NCBI RefSeq assembly: GCF_000238395.3
Contig: NZ_CP011026.1
Coordinates: forward strand, 124,001 to 188,000
Length of the DNA: 64,000 nt
Source of the DNA: Pseudoalteromonas arctica A 37-1-2
GTDB taxonomy: Bacteria > Pseudomonadota > Gammaproteobacteria > Enterobacterales > Alteromonadaceae
Direction of reading: 5' to 3'
Part shown: piece after piece, positions 10,954 to 20,056 of the stretch
How the letters are laid out: every line of letters starts with the position of its first letter
How positions within the stretch are numbered: the stretch's first letter is position 1
Made by a program: the position numbers and the translations under genes
Notes under the pieces: generated by a model
Database searches by the model: none
What the model saw: the letters and a program-made list of their open reading frames with translations, nothing else
Told to the model about the DNA's origin: nothing

Positions 10954-11039
10954 ATTATAGAAAATAAATACACGCATTTTGAGTAAGTAATTCATATTTT
11001 GGTTGCCAGCATCAACGCGATATTTACAAATTAAAATTA

Positions 11040-11222
11040 AAAGCGCGAGATAAATTCCGGCTTACAATTTAAAAGCTACGCTTTTCGCGCGAGCAAGCTG
11101 GGCGCCTACAGGTGTTTAGCTTGGCCTAATTTAAAAGCCAAAGCGCGATATAAAATCGCACCTACGCTTTTGTTGAGAGTGGTGTTTGCAATGATGTAGG
11201 TGAGGTTTTATACCTCGCTTAT
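11040..11222. repeat. REP-like repeat cluster between hipA and fic
   Basis: This cluster takes up most of the gene-free stretch 10954-11369. It contains one AAAAGCTACGCTTTT/GCAAGCTGGGCGCCTACAG unit (11069-11120), one GCGCGATATAAAATCGCACC element (about 11142) and one mirror element GGTGAGGTTTTATACCTCGC (about 11199). A degraded version of the unit-head word GGTTGCCAGCATCAACGCG is at 11000. The same elements recur downstream of fic. Confidence 0.7.
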
Positions 11223-11279
11223 AAATGGATTGTTTTTACCATTGAAAAATGAATTATTGTTCTGTTTAACGCTTAAAAG

Positions 11280-11327
11280 TAATGAGGCAATTAACTCTTC
11301 TATTCGCCTCATTGCATGAGGCAAATA
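11280..11327. promoter_or_regulatory. 48-bp TGAGGC repeat upstream of fic (putative Fic operator)
   Basis: It contains TGAGGC, then a 17-bp palindrome at 11306-11322 (arms GCCTCAT and ATGAGGC, 3-nt spacer), so three half-sites. A second copy of identical 48-bp length begins exactly at the fic stop codon (12462-12509). The site lies 43 bp before the fic start, where a repressor could act, and Fic here has its own C-terminal winged helix. Binding is inference. Confidence 0.6.
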
Positions 11328-11369
11328 AATAACATAGACTGAAGCTAATTACCTTTAGGACTAAAGACT

Positions 11370-12464
11370 ATGTGGATATGGCAACAGCAAAACTGGCCAA
11401 ACTTTACGTGGGATGCTGCGGCGCTTGCTCCTTTACTAAGGGAGCTTTCATATAATCAAGGTTTATTAGTAGGGCGTATGGGTGTGCAAAGTGCTCAACA
11501 AAAGCAGCAGGCCCTTGATACCTTACTTGCAAATATTATTCACTCCAGTGCGATTGAGGGCGAAAAGCTTAATGCATTTTCGGTTCGCTCTTCTCTTGCA
11601 AAAAAACTCAATATTAATGAGCAACCTTACCCAACAACTGTGCAAAGCGATAATCTTGCAGAGACTATGCTTGATGCAATAAATAACACAGACTCACCGC
11701 TTAATTTAGAACGAGTGCTTACTTGGCATCGCTTATTGTTTGCAGGTGAGCAAAGTTTATTTACTAAAATTGAGGGAGGGCAATTGCGTGGTGACGAGCC
11801 AATGCAAGTGGTATCGGGGCGCTTAGATAAACCGGTATTACATTTTACGGCGCTTCCTAAAGAGCGAGTAAATAAAGAGCTTTCGCTATTTTTTAACTGG
11901 TTTAACAAAACGCAAAACGATCCTCAAATAGACCCTTTTATTCGGGCAGCTATCGCACATTTATGGTTTGTAACAATACACCCACTTGAGGATGCTAATG
12001 GGCGTATTACACGGCTTATAACCGACCTGGCATTAGCGCAAGAACATGCTGAGTCAATTCGGTTTTACGCTATGTCGGTGGCTATTTTAGAAGACAGAAA
12101 AAGCTACTACGAGGTGCTTGAAGCCACTCAACGTGGAGATCTTTGTATTACCCAATGGGTTAAATGGTTTTTACGTACGCTTAATAATGCGATACACCAT
12201 ACGCTTAATAATATTGAGCAAACAATTTTTAAAACCAATTACTGGGCAAGTAAAGATCAAACAAAGCTAGGTGAGCAGCAAGTAAAAGTGCTTAATAAGT
12301 TACTTGATGGCCAATTTGAACAGGGTATTAGTGCGAGTCAGTATCAAAAGGTGGCTAAGGTTAGCCGTGCAACCGCAACACGCCATTTATCAGACTTGCA
12401 AACGCTTGGGTTTTTAACAAAAACCGCCGCAGGTGGGCGTAGTACACGTTACAAAATTGCCTAA
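11370..12464 (+). CDS. Fic-family protein with C-terminal winged helix
   Basis: A predicted AMP-transferase (or related NMP-transferase/deAMPylase) of 364 residues. The N-terminal DUF4172-like region (residues 1-50) begins MWIWQQQNWPNFTWD. The inhibitory-helix motif S-x3-E-G lies in HSSAIEGE at about residue 56. The Fic active loop is HPLEDANGRITR at about 207, with the catalytic His kept and Ala in place of the usual first Gly. Residues about 300-364 form a winged helix (SRATATRHLSDLQTLGF). This architecture is a self-inhibited class II Fic. The flanking TGAGGC repeats suggest autoregulation. It stands alone, with no Fic-antitoxin partner. Confidence 0.9.
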   Translation: MWIWQQQNWPNFTWDAAALAPLLRELSYNQGLLVGRMGVQSAQQKQQALDTLLANIIHSSAIEGEKLNAFSVRSSLAKKLNINEQPYPTTVQSDNLAETMLDAINNTDSPLNLERVLTWHRLLFAGEQSLFTKIEGGQLRGDEPMQVVSGRLDKPVLHFTALPKERVNKELSLFFNWFNKTQNDPQIDPFIRAAIAHLWFVTIHPLEDANGRITRLITDLALAQEHAESIRFYAMSVAILEDRKSYYEVLEATQRGDLCITQWVKWFLRTLNNAIHHTLNNIEQTIFKTNYWASKDQTKLGEQQVKVLNKLLDGQFEQGISASQYQKVAKVSRATATRHLSDLQTLGFLTKTAAGGRSTRYKIA

Positions 12465-12509
12465 TGAGGCAATTACACATATTGTTTGCCTCATTGTGTG
12501 AGGCGAATA
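12462..12509. repeat. 48-bp TGAGGC repeat at the fic 3' end
   Basis: Second copy of the element at 11280-11327; its first three bases are the fic stop codon TAA. The first 14 bases and the GCCTCATTG...TGAGGC core match the upstream copy while the middle differs, so sequence pressure is on the half-sites. Confidence 0.65.
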
Positions 12510-12522
12510 GGTGTTTGAATTA

Positions 12523-12692
12523 TTGTAGGTGAGGTTTTATACCTCGCGGGTGTTTTTATAAGAGCAAAGCGCGATGTAAAATCGCACCTACGGGTTTGTT
12601 GAGTGTGGTGTTTGAGTTGTTGTAGGTGAGGTTTTATACCTCGCGGGTGTTTTTTATAATGCCAAAGCGCGATGTAAATTCCCGCCTACAAT
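12523..12692. repeat. Alternating REP-like palindromes downstream of fic
   Basis: Two tandem units of about 97 bp. Each has a GGTGAGGTTTTATACCTCGC hairpin (12526, 12623) followed by a GCGCGATGTAAA-type hairpin (12563, 12663). The alternation of opposite orientations resembles bacterial BIME mosaics. Confidence 0.7.
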
Positions 12693-12712
12693 TTTAAATA
12701 CTGTGCAACCTC

Positions 12713-14212
12713 TTATCCCAACCGCGTTACTTTCACTTTTATTTTTCCGGCGTTAGCGCCGTAAAAGCGGCTTAAGTCGTTTGCAAATGGGCAAAACTCG
12801 CCTGATTTATCTATTTTAATATCGGCGCCGTTGGCTATTTCAAAAAGGTGGTCGTCGTTTTTATTAATAGCACCAATGAGTGAAAACCATTGTGCGCGAG
12901 GGAATCGTCTAAATGGTTCAAGTACGGCCATCGGGATTTCTTTTACGCCAAGTTGTACGTTGTCGCGGTTCCAGCCTAATGGCGTGCACTTTATGCCATC
13001 GTCAAACCAGTATTGATTTGGATATGGGGTAAAGCGGTACGTAGCGCCTTGCTCTAGCATGAGGCCGGTTGCGTTGTATTGCTCTGAGGCAAATACCATT
13101 ACGTCTTGGCTTTGGTTAATGCTCAGCACACTCATGTTTTGATTAGCCAGTTCTATATGTTGGCTTAAACCAATAAAGCTAAGTGTGGTGTTGTCGTTGT
13201 AGCTAATTTTGTAATGCCGTTTTTTAAGCGATTCTGGGCGGTAACTGGTTAGCTTATTAATACGTTCGGCTACGCTGTAGTGCACTAAGGGCTCAAGGTT
13301 GCTGGCTTCGTCATCAATTAATACATAGCACTGCCTATCTACTAATTTAAAAAACGGGTTAAACCAAAAGTAATTTTGTTGATGGCTTAGTGCGAGCGGA
13401 TCGGGAATAACGGTTACGTCATCTTGTGCTACTAAGTTGCTATTGGGGAGCAGGGTTTCGTAATCTATATCGTGGCTAGTGAGTAACGAAATATTAAGCG
13501 GTTGTTCTATTAACCACTCAAGTGTATAGCGCAAGCTAATATCGGCTAAGCCATCGCGGTAGTAACCGCCACCAATGTCTGAATGAGCACCTGCAAACCA
13601 TAGTTCGGTAATATTGTTTTGATGGTTCATGAGTGTGGGTTCAAAGGCGCGACGTTTTTCGTCAATGGCTACGCAGTGCAGCGCTTGAGTAATGTTGTTG
13701 GCAATGGTGTGGTTTTCAAAAATAACGTGCTCTGCGCCGCGTGTAGCTTTACTTACTTTTGATAAGCCAATAGAGGCGACAGTATCAAACACACATACAT
13801 ACACGTTGTTGCTTATTAAGGGTTCTAAGCATTTAGCAAAACGTCTGGCAAGCGCAGCGCCTCGGCTAAAGCCTGTTAACAGTAAGGTGTCGCCTAGTTG
13901 ATAGTGGGCTTTAAAGTCGTTAAGTGCTTGATTTAAAATACTGGCTACATCGTCACTGCGTGGTGCTAAGGCTTGATTTAAAAAGCGTTTAAGGTGGCTG
14001 CCTTTGGTGCCAATGCCTTGGTAATAAAAACTGAGTTGGTTAGTAAGTGGGGTTATTGGAGAGTCATTAAGCTTGCCGCCTAATAATAGGTGTAGCTTAA
14101 GAATATTAGAAATACTACTGTCTTCTTTAAACTGGCCTGAGCTAAATTGCTTTGCATCGCGGGGCTCGCTACCCGTACCATCAAAATTGAAAATTAGTGT
14201 TTTACCCGTCAT
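12713..14212 (-). CDS. DUF2235 alpha/beta-hydrolase-like protein
   Basis: A 499-residue protein with an N-terminal DUF2235 domain. It begins KTLIFNFDGTGSE, has a nucleophile elbow LTGFSRGAALARRFA (GxSxG-type, about residue 108) and an acid/His region AGAHSDIGGGY (about 215), so a Ser-Asp-His hydrolase core is complete. DUF2235 occurs in T6SS phospholipase effectors of the Tle1 type, but no VgrG, PAAR or adaptor gene is nearby and there is no signal peptide, so a secreted role is not supported here. The C-terminal 200 residues are unassigned. Single-gene unit on the minus strand, ending close to the REP cluster. Confidence 0.78.
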   Translation of the reverse strand: MTGKTLIFNFDGTGSEPRDAKQFSSGQFKEDSSISNILKLHLLLGGKLNDSPITPLTNQLSFYYQGIGTKGSHLKRFLNQALAPRSDDVASILNQALNDFKAHYQLGDTLLLTGFSRGAALARRFAKCLEPLISNNVYVCVFDTVASIGLSKVSKATRGAEHVIFENHTIANNITQALHCVAIDEKRRAFEPTLMNHQNNITELWFAGAHSDIGGGYYRDGLADISLRYTLEWLIEQPLNISLLTSHDIDYETLLPNSNLVAQDDVTVIPDPLALSHQQNYFWFNPFFKLVDRQCYVLIDDEASNLEPLVHYSVAERINKLTSYRPESLKKRHYKISYNDNTTLSFIGLSQHIELANQNMSVLSINQSQDVMVFASEQYNATGLMLEQGATYRFTPYPNQYWFDDGIKCTPLGWNRDNVQLGVKEIPMAVLEPFRRFPRAQWFSLIGAINKNDDHLFEIANGADIKIDKSGEFCPFANDLSRFYGANAGKIKVKVTRLG

Positions 14213-14260
14213 AACCCAATTCCCTTCGTTGTTTTAAATACTCTACACAGACAATGTTAA

Positions 14261-14298
14261 AAATTAAAGGCAGTAATAGCGCTCACTGCCTTTAATTT
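14261..14298 (-). terminator. Rho-independent terminator of ndh
   Basis: A 14-bp perfect stem (AAATTAAAGGCAGT and its complement) with a 10-nt loop, followed on the minus strand by a T-rich run. It lies 10 bp past the ndh stop. Confidence 0.8.
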
Positions 14299-14307
14299 AA
14301 ATCGCTT

Positions 14308-15612
14308 TTAGTGCAATTTCATTTTAGGACGCACTACACGCAATACTTTTTCGCTTATCCATAATGCAAAAGTTTTTGCGCTGCCGTGTATGGCGCGTTG
14401 GTGCATACGGTATAAAGATATATACATAAAGCGGGCAATTCTACCTTCAATAAAAAAGGTATTGCTGGTTAGGTTGCCCATTAAGTTACCCACGGTGCTG
14501 TAGCTCGATAAGTTAACTAGCGAGCCATGGTCGCTGTATTTAAAGCCGCGTAGAGGTTGCTGTTTTAGCGTTGCGATGAGGTTTTTTTCGACGCACAACG
14601 CCATTTGATGCGCCGATTGTGCGCGTGGTGGTACTTGTTTACCGTCGGCTTGGGTAAATGCGCAGCAATCGCCTAATACAAAAATGCTTTCGTCAACGGT
14701 GCTTTGTAAAAACTCATTTACTTGAATTTGGTTGCTACGAGTTAGCTCAAAAATGCCTAAGTCTTTAATAAAATCAGGTGCTTTAACGCCTGCCGCCCAC
14801 ACCATAATATCAGCATTAATGTGTTCTTCATCTTTGGTGATAAAGCCTTGCGCGGTGCCTTCTTTCACTTGCGTTTGTTCGCGCACGTTTACGCCAAGCT
14901 TTAATAGCTCACGCTTGGCACTTACGGCAATACGCTCTGGTAATGCAGGTAAAATACGCGGTCCGGCTTCAATTAAATGAATATGCAAACGCTTAGACGA
15001 CATATTTGTTAAGCCATAAAGCTTTAATAGCTCAGACACATGATAAAGCTCAGCTGAGAGTTCAACACCCGTAGCACCGCCGCCTACAATGGCAATATTA
15101 AGTGATTGTTGTTGGTTGTCGTCTTGGTGGAGGCGCGTAAAGCTATCTAGTAATGAGTGCTGAAAGCGCTCTGCTTGTTGGCTTGAATCTAAAAAGTAGC
15201 AATGCTCTTTTATACCTGGGGTATTAAAGTCGTTACTTACGCTGCCGATGGCAATAACAAGGTGATCGTAACGAACTGTACGGCCAGGTAAAATAGTGTG
15301 GCCTAACTCGTCGTTTAATGGGGAGAGGGTAATTGTTTTATTGCTTTGGTCTATATTGCAAAAGGTGCCAAGTTGAAAACGATAATGATGTTTTGCGGCA
15401 TGGGCTGAATACACAACGCCATCTAAATCAGGGTCAATAGAGCCTGTCGCTACTTCGTGCAGTAACGGCTTCCATATGTGGGTACGGTTTTTGTCTATTA
15501 ACAGTATATCAGCTTGTTTTTTTTTCCCTAGCTTATGCCCCAGTTGGGTTGCAAGTTCTAATCCGCCAGCACCACCGCCAATAACGACGATTTTAGGTAT
15601 TGTAATACTCAT
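14308..15612 (-). CDS. ndh: Type II NADH:quinone oxidoreductase
   Basis: A single-subunit, non-proton-pumping NADH dehydrogenase on the inner face of the membrane, feeding electrons to ubiquinone. Its 434 residues equal the E. coli Ndh length. Two Rossmann motifs are visible: the FAD site VVIGGGAGGLELATQLG near the start and the NADH site IAIVGGGATGVELSAEL at about 170. The FAD-closing segment VLGDCCAF and the quinone-site AQSAHQMA follow. The C-terminal amphipathic region typical of membrane attachment is present. Start ATG 15612 has AAGGGC upstream. Monocistronic with its own terminator. Confidence 0.93.
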   Translation of the reverse strand: MSITIPKIVVIGGGAGGLELATQLGHKLGKKKQADILLIDKNRTHIWKPLLHEVATGSIDPDLDGVVYSAHAAKHHYRFQLGTFCNIDQSNKTITLSPLNDELGHTILPGRTVRYDHLVIAIGSVSNDFNTPGIKEHCYFLDSSQQAERFQHSLLDSFTRLHQDDNQQQSLNIAIVGGGATGVELSAELYHVSELLKLYGLTNMSSKRLHIHLIEAGPRILPALPERIAVSAKRELLKLGVNVREQTQVKEGTAQGFITKDEEHINADIMVWAAGVKAPDFIKDLGIFELTRSNQIQVNEFLQSTVDESIFVLGDCCAFTQADGKQVPPRAQSAHQMALCVEKNLIATLKQQPLRGFKYSDHGSLVNLSSYSTVGNLMGNLTSNTFFIEGRIARFMYISLYRMHQRAIHGSAKTFALWISEKVLRVVRPKMKLH

Positions 15613-15633
15613 AACGTTGCCCTTAAAAATAAT

Positions 15634-15684
15634 ATACCCAAGTGATCTGTATTTTTTATTAGTTTTTTAAGGTGACTTGGGTAT
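15634..15684. repeat. Inverted repeat upstream of ndh
   Basis: Arms ATACCCAAGT and ACTTGGGTAT form a perfect 10-bp stem around 31 nt of AT-rich sequence, between ndh and the RecQ-like gene. It could be a small mobile-repeat relic or a regulatory hairpin in the ndh leader; I cannot decide which. Confidence 0.45.
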
Positions 15685-15859
15685 CAATAAATTATTTTGG
15701 CAACAAGTAGTTACTACTCATTTAATGGGTGCCTAGTTTGCGCCTAAATAAAGGATATGTCAGCAAAAAATGATGATCAAAGGTATATAAGTTATACTCA
15801 CTTTCTTATCGCCTAGCTGTGCAGTTAAATCGCTGTTTAAAAACATCAAAAGGACATTT

Positions 15860-17788
15860 ATGACCACGCCACTAATTCAATCACTTGAGCAGCATTTTGG
15901 TTTTAGCCAATTTAGAACAGGGCAACAACAAACTATAGAGCAGCTTTTAAATGGTCAATCGTCGTTGGCTATATTTCCGACCGGCTCGGGTAAATCGTTG
16001 TGCTATCAATTAACTGCGTTGCATTTACCAAATTTAACCTTAGTGGTTTCGCCTTTACTTGCATTGATGAAAGATCAAATTAGCTTTTTAAATAGCAAAG
16101 GTATTTACGCGGCAAGCCTTGATTCGAGCCAAGATCAAATGCAAAGCAGCACCGTAATGAATGATGTGCGAAATGGTAAAATTAAAGTATTAATGGTGTC
16201 GGTTGAGCGTTTTAAAAACGAGCGTTTTAGAGAGTTTATAAGCCAAGTGGCGCTTTCGATGTTAGTGGTAGACGAAGCGCACTGTATATCTGAGTGGGGT
16301 CATAACTTTAGACCCGACTACCTTAAACTACCGCGTTACCGCGAAGAGCTCAATATTCCTTTAGTGTTGTTACTTACTGCAACGGCGACTAAAAAAGTAA
16401 AACGCGATATGGCAGAGCGATTTGCTATTGCGCCTGAGTGCATTGTGCAAACGGGCTTTTATCGCGCCAATTTAGATTTAAGCGTGCTGAGCGTTAAAAC
16501 CGCCGATAAAAACACCGAGCTTACCAACATTGTACGCGCGCAAAATGGCCCTGGTATTGTGTATGTAACGCTACAGCAAAGCGCCGAGCAAGTTGCTAAT
16601 GTGCTAAGTGCGCAAGGTGTGCACGCGGTGGCGTATCATGCGGGGCTTGAAGATACGCTACGCTGGCAAATTCAAGATGACTTTATGGCTGGTAAAATTA
16701 ACGTCGTAGTGGCAACCATAGCCTTTGGTATGGGCGTTGATAAATCTGATATTCGCTTTGTTATACATTACGACTTACCAAAATCGATAGAAAACTACAG
16801 CCAAGAAATTGGCCGAGCAGGGCGCGATGGCAATCCATCAAACTGCTACACGCTCGCTAATTTAGATGGCCTAAATACGGTTGAAAACTTTGTATATGGC
16901 GACACCCCAGAGCTTAGCGGTATTGAATACGTAATTAACGATATTCGCCAAAGCCACCAGCAATGGGAAATGCAAGAATACAGTCTTTCAAGCGAAAGTA
17001 ATATTAGGCAATTGGCACTAAAAACCTTACTCGTACAGCTTGAAATGCAAGGCGCTATAACGCCGCAATATGCTTACTACGCCGATTTTAAATATAAATT
17101 TTTGGTTGATAAAAACGAGCTACTTGGTCATTTTGATGAGCAACGCCAAGCGTTTTTAACGCAAATATTTAGCCATACTGACTTTAAAAAAATATGGGGC
17201 ACACTAAATTTTGACTCCCTTACGCAAGCAGCGCAGGTTGATCGAAAACGTGTAGTGGCTGCTCTTGATTACCTAGCCGAAAAAAACCTAATAACGCTTG
17301 AAACCAAACGTATTACCCAAGTATACAAAGTGCATGGAGAGGTTATAAATAACCCAGAACTTGCCCAGCAACTTCACGATTACTTTACCGATAAAGAACA
17401 GGCCGAAATTAAACGTATTGCTGCACTGGTACGATTTTTTGAGCTACAAAGTTGCTTAAGCTATAACTTAGCGCGCTATTTTGACGATCAAAATGCACCT
17501 GAGCAATGTGGGCATTGTAGTGTGTGTAGAGGCCATGCGGTTAAGCTTGAATATTCTATAGAGCCTGCATATATTGACGAGCAACTTATTTATCAAAAGG
17601 TAGATGAATTTTTAGCGCATATGGCAGGCAAGGGTAATCATAATGTGGGTATTGAAACCCAATGCCGCTTTTTAGCAGGGATGAGTGTGCCGTTATTTGC
17701 GCGTAATAAAGTGCGCCAGCTGAGTGGTTTTGCGCTGTGCGAGCAAATGCGTTACAGCGATATTAAAGCAAAACTACTAGCGCGTTAA
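15860..17788 (+). CDS. RecQ-family ATP-dependent DNA helicase
   Basis: A 3'-5' SF2 helicase of 642 residues. Helicase motifs: I TGSGKSLCYQL, II DEAHCISEWGHNFRPDY, III LLLTATAT, V VVATIAFGMGVDKSDIRFV and VI QEIGRAGRDG. The RecQ C-terminal zinc-binding cysteines are seen as CGHCSVC at about 550. The last 100 or so residues do not look like a standard HRDC domain, so this is a RecQ-like paralogue rather than necessarily the classical RecQ. Start ATG has AAAGGAC upstream. Likely role: DNA repair or recombination intermediates. Confidence 0.88.
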   Translation: MTTPLIQSLEQHFGFSQFRTGQQQTIEQLLNGQSSLAIFPTGSGKSLCYQLTALHLPNLTLVVSPLLALMKDQISFLNSKGIYAASLDSSQDQMQSSTVMNDVRNGKIKVLMVSVERFKNERFREFISQVALSMLVVDEAHCISEWGHNFRPDYLKLPRYREELNIPLVLLLTATATKKVKRDMAERFAIAPECIVQTGFYRANLDLSVLSVKTADKNTELTNIVRAQNGPGIVYVTLQQSAEQVANVLSAQGVHAVAYHAGLEDTLRWQIQDDFMAGKINVVVATIAFGMGVDKSDIRFVIHYDLPKSIENYSQEIGRAGRDGNPSNCYTLANLDGLNTVENFVYGDTPELSGIEYVINDIRQSHQQWEMQEYSLSSESNIRQLALKTLLVQLEMQGAITPQYAYYADFKYKFLVDKNELLGHFDEQRQAFLTQIFSHTDFKKIWGTLNFDSLTQAAQVDRKRVVAALDYLAEKNLITLETKRITQVYKVHGEVINNPELAQQLHDYFTDKEQAEIKRIAALVRFFELQSCLSYNLARYFDDQNAPEQCGHCSVCRGHAVKLEYSIEPAYIDEQLIYQKVDEFLAHMAGKGNHNVGIETQCRFLAGMSVPLFARNKVRQLSGFALCEQMRYSDIKAKLLAR

Positions 17789-17805
17789 ATTAGTTACTGT
17801 ATCCT

Positions 17806-17833
17806 AGTGGCTTATTCAAAAAAGTAAGCCACT
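17806..17833 (+). promoter_or_regulatory. Hairpin abutting the ykgJ-like start codon
   Basis: A perfect 9-bp stem (AGTGGCTTA/TAAGCCACT) with a 10-nt A-rich loop ends at the base immediately before the ATG at 17834. No T-run follows, so it is not a terminator. The only purine-rich ribosome-binding-like sequence (AAAAAAG) is in the loop, so the structure may present or mask it. Confidence 0.5.
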
Positions 17834-18142
17834 ATGCCTCATATTGTTATTCCCGTTGAAAATATTTCTACTACCCCAGAGCCCGTTACGTGTGCTAACT
17901 GCCAAGCCTGTTGTTGCCAATTAGAAGTGCGCATAGTAACCGACACCGGCGTGCCTTTTAACTACATTGAATACGATAAATGGGGCAGCGAAGTAATGAA
18001 ACGCGCTGACGACGGTTGGTGCCAAGCACTCGACCGCAATACGCTTATGTGCTCTATTTACGAAAACCGCCCATTAGTTTGCCGCGAGTTTGAAATGGCG
18101 TCGGGTGAGTGTATTACCGAGCGCGATTTAGCGGGTATATAG
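17834..18142 (+). CDS. YkgJ-type cysteine-cluster protein
   Basis: A 102-residue protein with the CxxCxxCC cluster CANCQACCCQ near the start and further cysteines in CSIYENRPLVCREFE, the pattern of the CxxCxxCC (UPF0153/YkgJ) family, presumed to bind zinc or an Fe-S cluster. Function unknown. It follows the RecQ-like helicase by 45 bp on the same strand and is probably co-transcribed. No conventional ribosome binding site; a hairpin ends at the start codon. Confidence 0.85.
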   Translation: MPHIVIPVENISTTPEPVTCANCQACCCQLEVRIVTDTGVPFNYIEYDKWGSEVMKRADDGWCQALDRNTLMCSIYENRPLVCREFEMASGECITERDLAGI

Positions 18143-18170
18143 TCCGCTATTATTAAAGTACATAAACGAC

Positions 18171-18192
18171 AAAGGGGCTTAAAAGCCCCTTT
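18171..18192. terminator. Bidirectional terminator
   Basis: Perfect 9-bp stem AAAGGGGCT/AGCCCCTTT with a 4-nt loop, flanked by T- and A-rich sequence, between the convergent ykgJ-like and chemoreceptor genes. Confidence 0.85.
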
Positions 18193-18213
18193 GTTTATTG
18201 CTTACTATAAAAA

Positions 18214-19833
18214 TTAAACTTTAAAGTAGCTAATATACTTTTTAAGTGTGTTTGAAAGGTCAGCTAATGCAACGGCTTCTTGTGCGTTACTGTTAAGCGA
18301 CATGCTGGTTTCTTTGGACATACTGGCAATTTCTTCTACGTCGGTACTAATTTGCGCCACGGTGGCTACTTGGTTTGATGTTGATTCAACAATTTCAAGC
18401 ACGTTACTTAATGAATCGTTAGCTTGTTGCTGTATTTGATGCAGTAACTCGTTTGCTTCGTGAGTAAGCGTTAGGCCATTTTCTACTTGTGGTACTGTGG
18501 TTTCCATAGCTGTTACCGACGCTTGCGTGTTTTCTTGTACTTGCAAAATCATCTTTTCGATATCGCCAGTTGCATCACCAGTACGCTGGGCAAGTTGCCT
18601 TACCTCGTCAGCTACAACAGCAAAACCTCGGCCTGTTTCGCCTGCTCTTGCAGCTTCTATTGCCGCATTTAGTGCAAGCAAGTTTGTTTGATCAGAAATA
18701 CTGCGGATCACACTTAAAATATCGCCAATGTGTTTTACATGTTCTTGCAGCACGTTCACTTGGGTAACTGTGGCTTTTACGGTTACTGAGATTTGCTCAA
18801 TTTCGGCCGCTACTTTTTGCACTGCAATACTACCTTGCTGCGACAATTGTGCGGTTATTTTTGAGTTATCTTCTGTTTGCCTAACTGAGTCGGCTACAGC
18901 ATGGATACTGCGGCTCATTTCTTCTAGGCTACTTACTGCGGAGTTTGTATAGGTTACTTGTGCGTCAGCGGCACTAAGTGCTTGCTGCGAGCCAGACGCT
19001 ACGCTTGCAGAGTGAGTAGAAAGCTCTTCAGATGAGTTAATAATGCTATCTACAATGGTTTTTAATTTAGATTGCATCACCCCTACAGAAGCCATCATGC
19101 TATTTGGGCAACACGACTGTACATCACCTCTTAAGTCGCCTTGCGCAATAAGGGCAATTACTTCGGCGGCTTCTTGTGGTTCGCCACCTACTGAATTTCT
19201 GATCAGTTGGCTAATAACATACGCAACGCTTATGCCTATTAAAAAGGCAAGTGCGGTGAGCGAAATCATCCAAATTTTAAACGAGCTGGCAATATCGAGA
19301 GTATCAATAGTGGTGGTTTGATTTGCTTGCTCTTGTAGGTTTATAAATTGGTTTATAACATTTAGCCACTGGGTAAACGCAGGGCGCGCATCGGTTAATA
19401 AAATACGTTCAGCTTCGTTTAGGTTTCCTGCATTTTTAGCGTTTATAACACCTTGAATAAAAGGCTGAGTGCGCTGCTCTATTTGATTTATTTTATTAAT
19501 TAAAGCGCGTTCTTCACTATTCATATCACCCATTAGCTCGGCCATAGACCGGCTTGATGTTTGGTAAAATGCGTTTAGCTCTTTTATGCTCTTTAACACG
19601 GTGCTTAAACTGCTTTGATCGGTAATTAGCACTACATCGCGCACGGCTATTGCTCTGTCGTGTACGCTGCCTCTAAAGTTAATTGCGTAACGTTGCTTTA
19701 CCGAATTTACGTCGGTCATGTGGGTAATGTTATTATTAATGAGGCTAACGCGCGAAATGCCAATAATGGTTAAAATAAGCATCATTGATAAAATTACGCC
19801 AAAGCCGGTCGTTAAACGCATGTTTATGGTCAT
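18214..19833 (-). CDS. Methyl-accepting chemotaxis protein
   Basis: Transmembrane chemoreceptor signalling to CheA/CheW. Layout: TM1 at about residues 5-30 ([17 protein letters not shown]); a periplasmic four-helix-bundle sensor to about 185; TM2 at about 187-210; a HAMP-like linker ([19 protein letters not shown]); then a long signalling coiled coil with the invariant tip [19 protein letters not shown]. It lacks a C-terminal pentapeptide for CheR tethering. Start at ATG 19833 is favoured; the TTG at 19845 would use up the GGGA that can serve as ribosome binding site. Ligand unknown. No sigma-28 consensus was seen upstream. Confidence 0.92.
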   Translation of the reverse strand: MTINMRLTTGFGVILSMMLILTIIGISRVSLINNNITHMTDVNSVKQRYAINFRGSVHDRAIAVRDVVLITDQSSLSTVLKSIKELNAFYQTSSRSMAELMGDMNSEERALINKINQIEQRTQPFIQGVINAKNAGNLNEAERILLTDARPAFTQWLNVINQFINLQEQANQTTTIDTLDIASSFKIWMISLTALAFLIGISVAYVISQLIRNSVGGEPQEAAEVIALIAQGDLRGDVQSCCPNSMMASVGVMQSKLKTIVDSIINSSEELSTHSASVASGSQQALSAADAQVTYTNSAVSSLEEMSRSIHAVADSVRQTEDNSKITAQLSQQGSIAVQKVAAEIEQISVTVKATVTQVNVLQEHVKHIGDILSVIRSISDQTNLLALNAAIEAARAGETGRGFAVVADEVRQLAQRTGDATGDIEKMILQVQENTQASVTAMETTVPQVENGLTLTHEANELLHQIQQQANDSLSNVLEIVESTSNQVATVAQISTDVEEIASMSKETSMSLNSNAQEAVALADLSNTLKKYISYFKV

Positions 19834-20008
19834 GGTTGATCCCAAGTGTGAGTCAATACGCGCAAGAGCAGCTTGTATTATTAGTGATTATTCTAAAATA
19901 ATAGCAGCATTATGCCTTATTAATTAAAGTTTTATTAGCAATAAGGGATTGTTTGTTAATTTAGTTTACAAGCGTAACTTTAATGGGAGTGTTTTTCAGG
20001 CATTAAAA

Positions 20009-20027
20009 AAGGAGCAAAATGCTCCTT
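20009..20027 (-). terminator. Terminator of the GST/CurA operon
   Basis: Stem AAGGAGCA/TGCTCCTT with a 3-nt loop; the minus strand continues into TTTTTT. It lies 30 bp past the GST stop. Confidence 0.8.
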
Positions 20028-20056
20028 AGTGTTATATAAAAATATTATATAAAGGT

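Noticed and set aside
12713..14212. The DUF2235 protein as a type VI secretion effector
   Set aside because: No VgrG, PAAR, adaptor or immunity gene is adjacent and the domain also occurs outside secretion systems.
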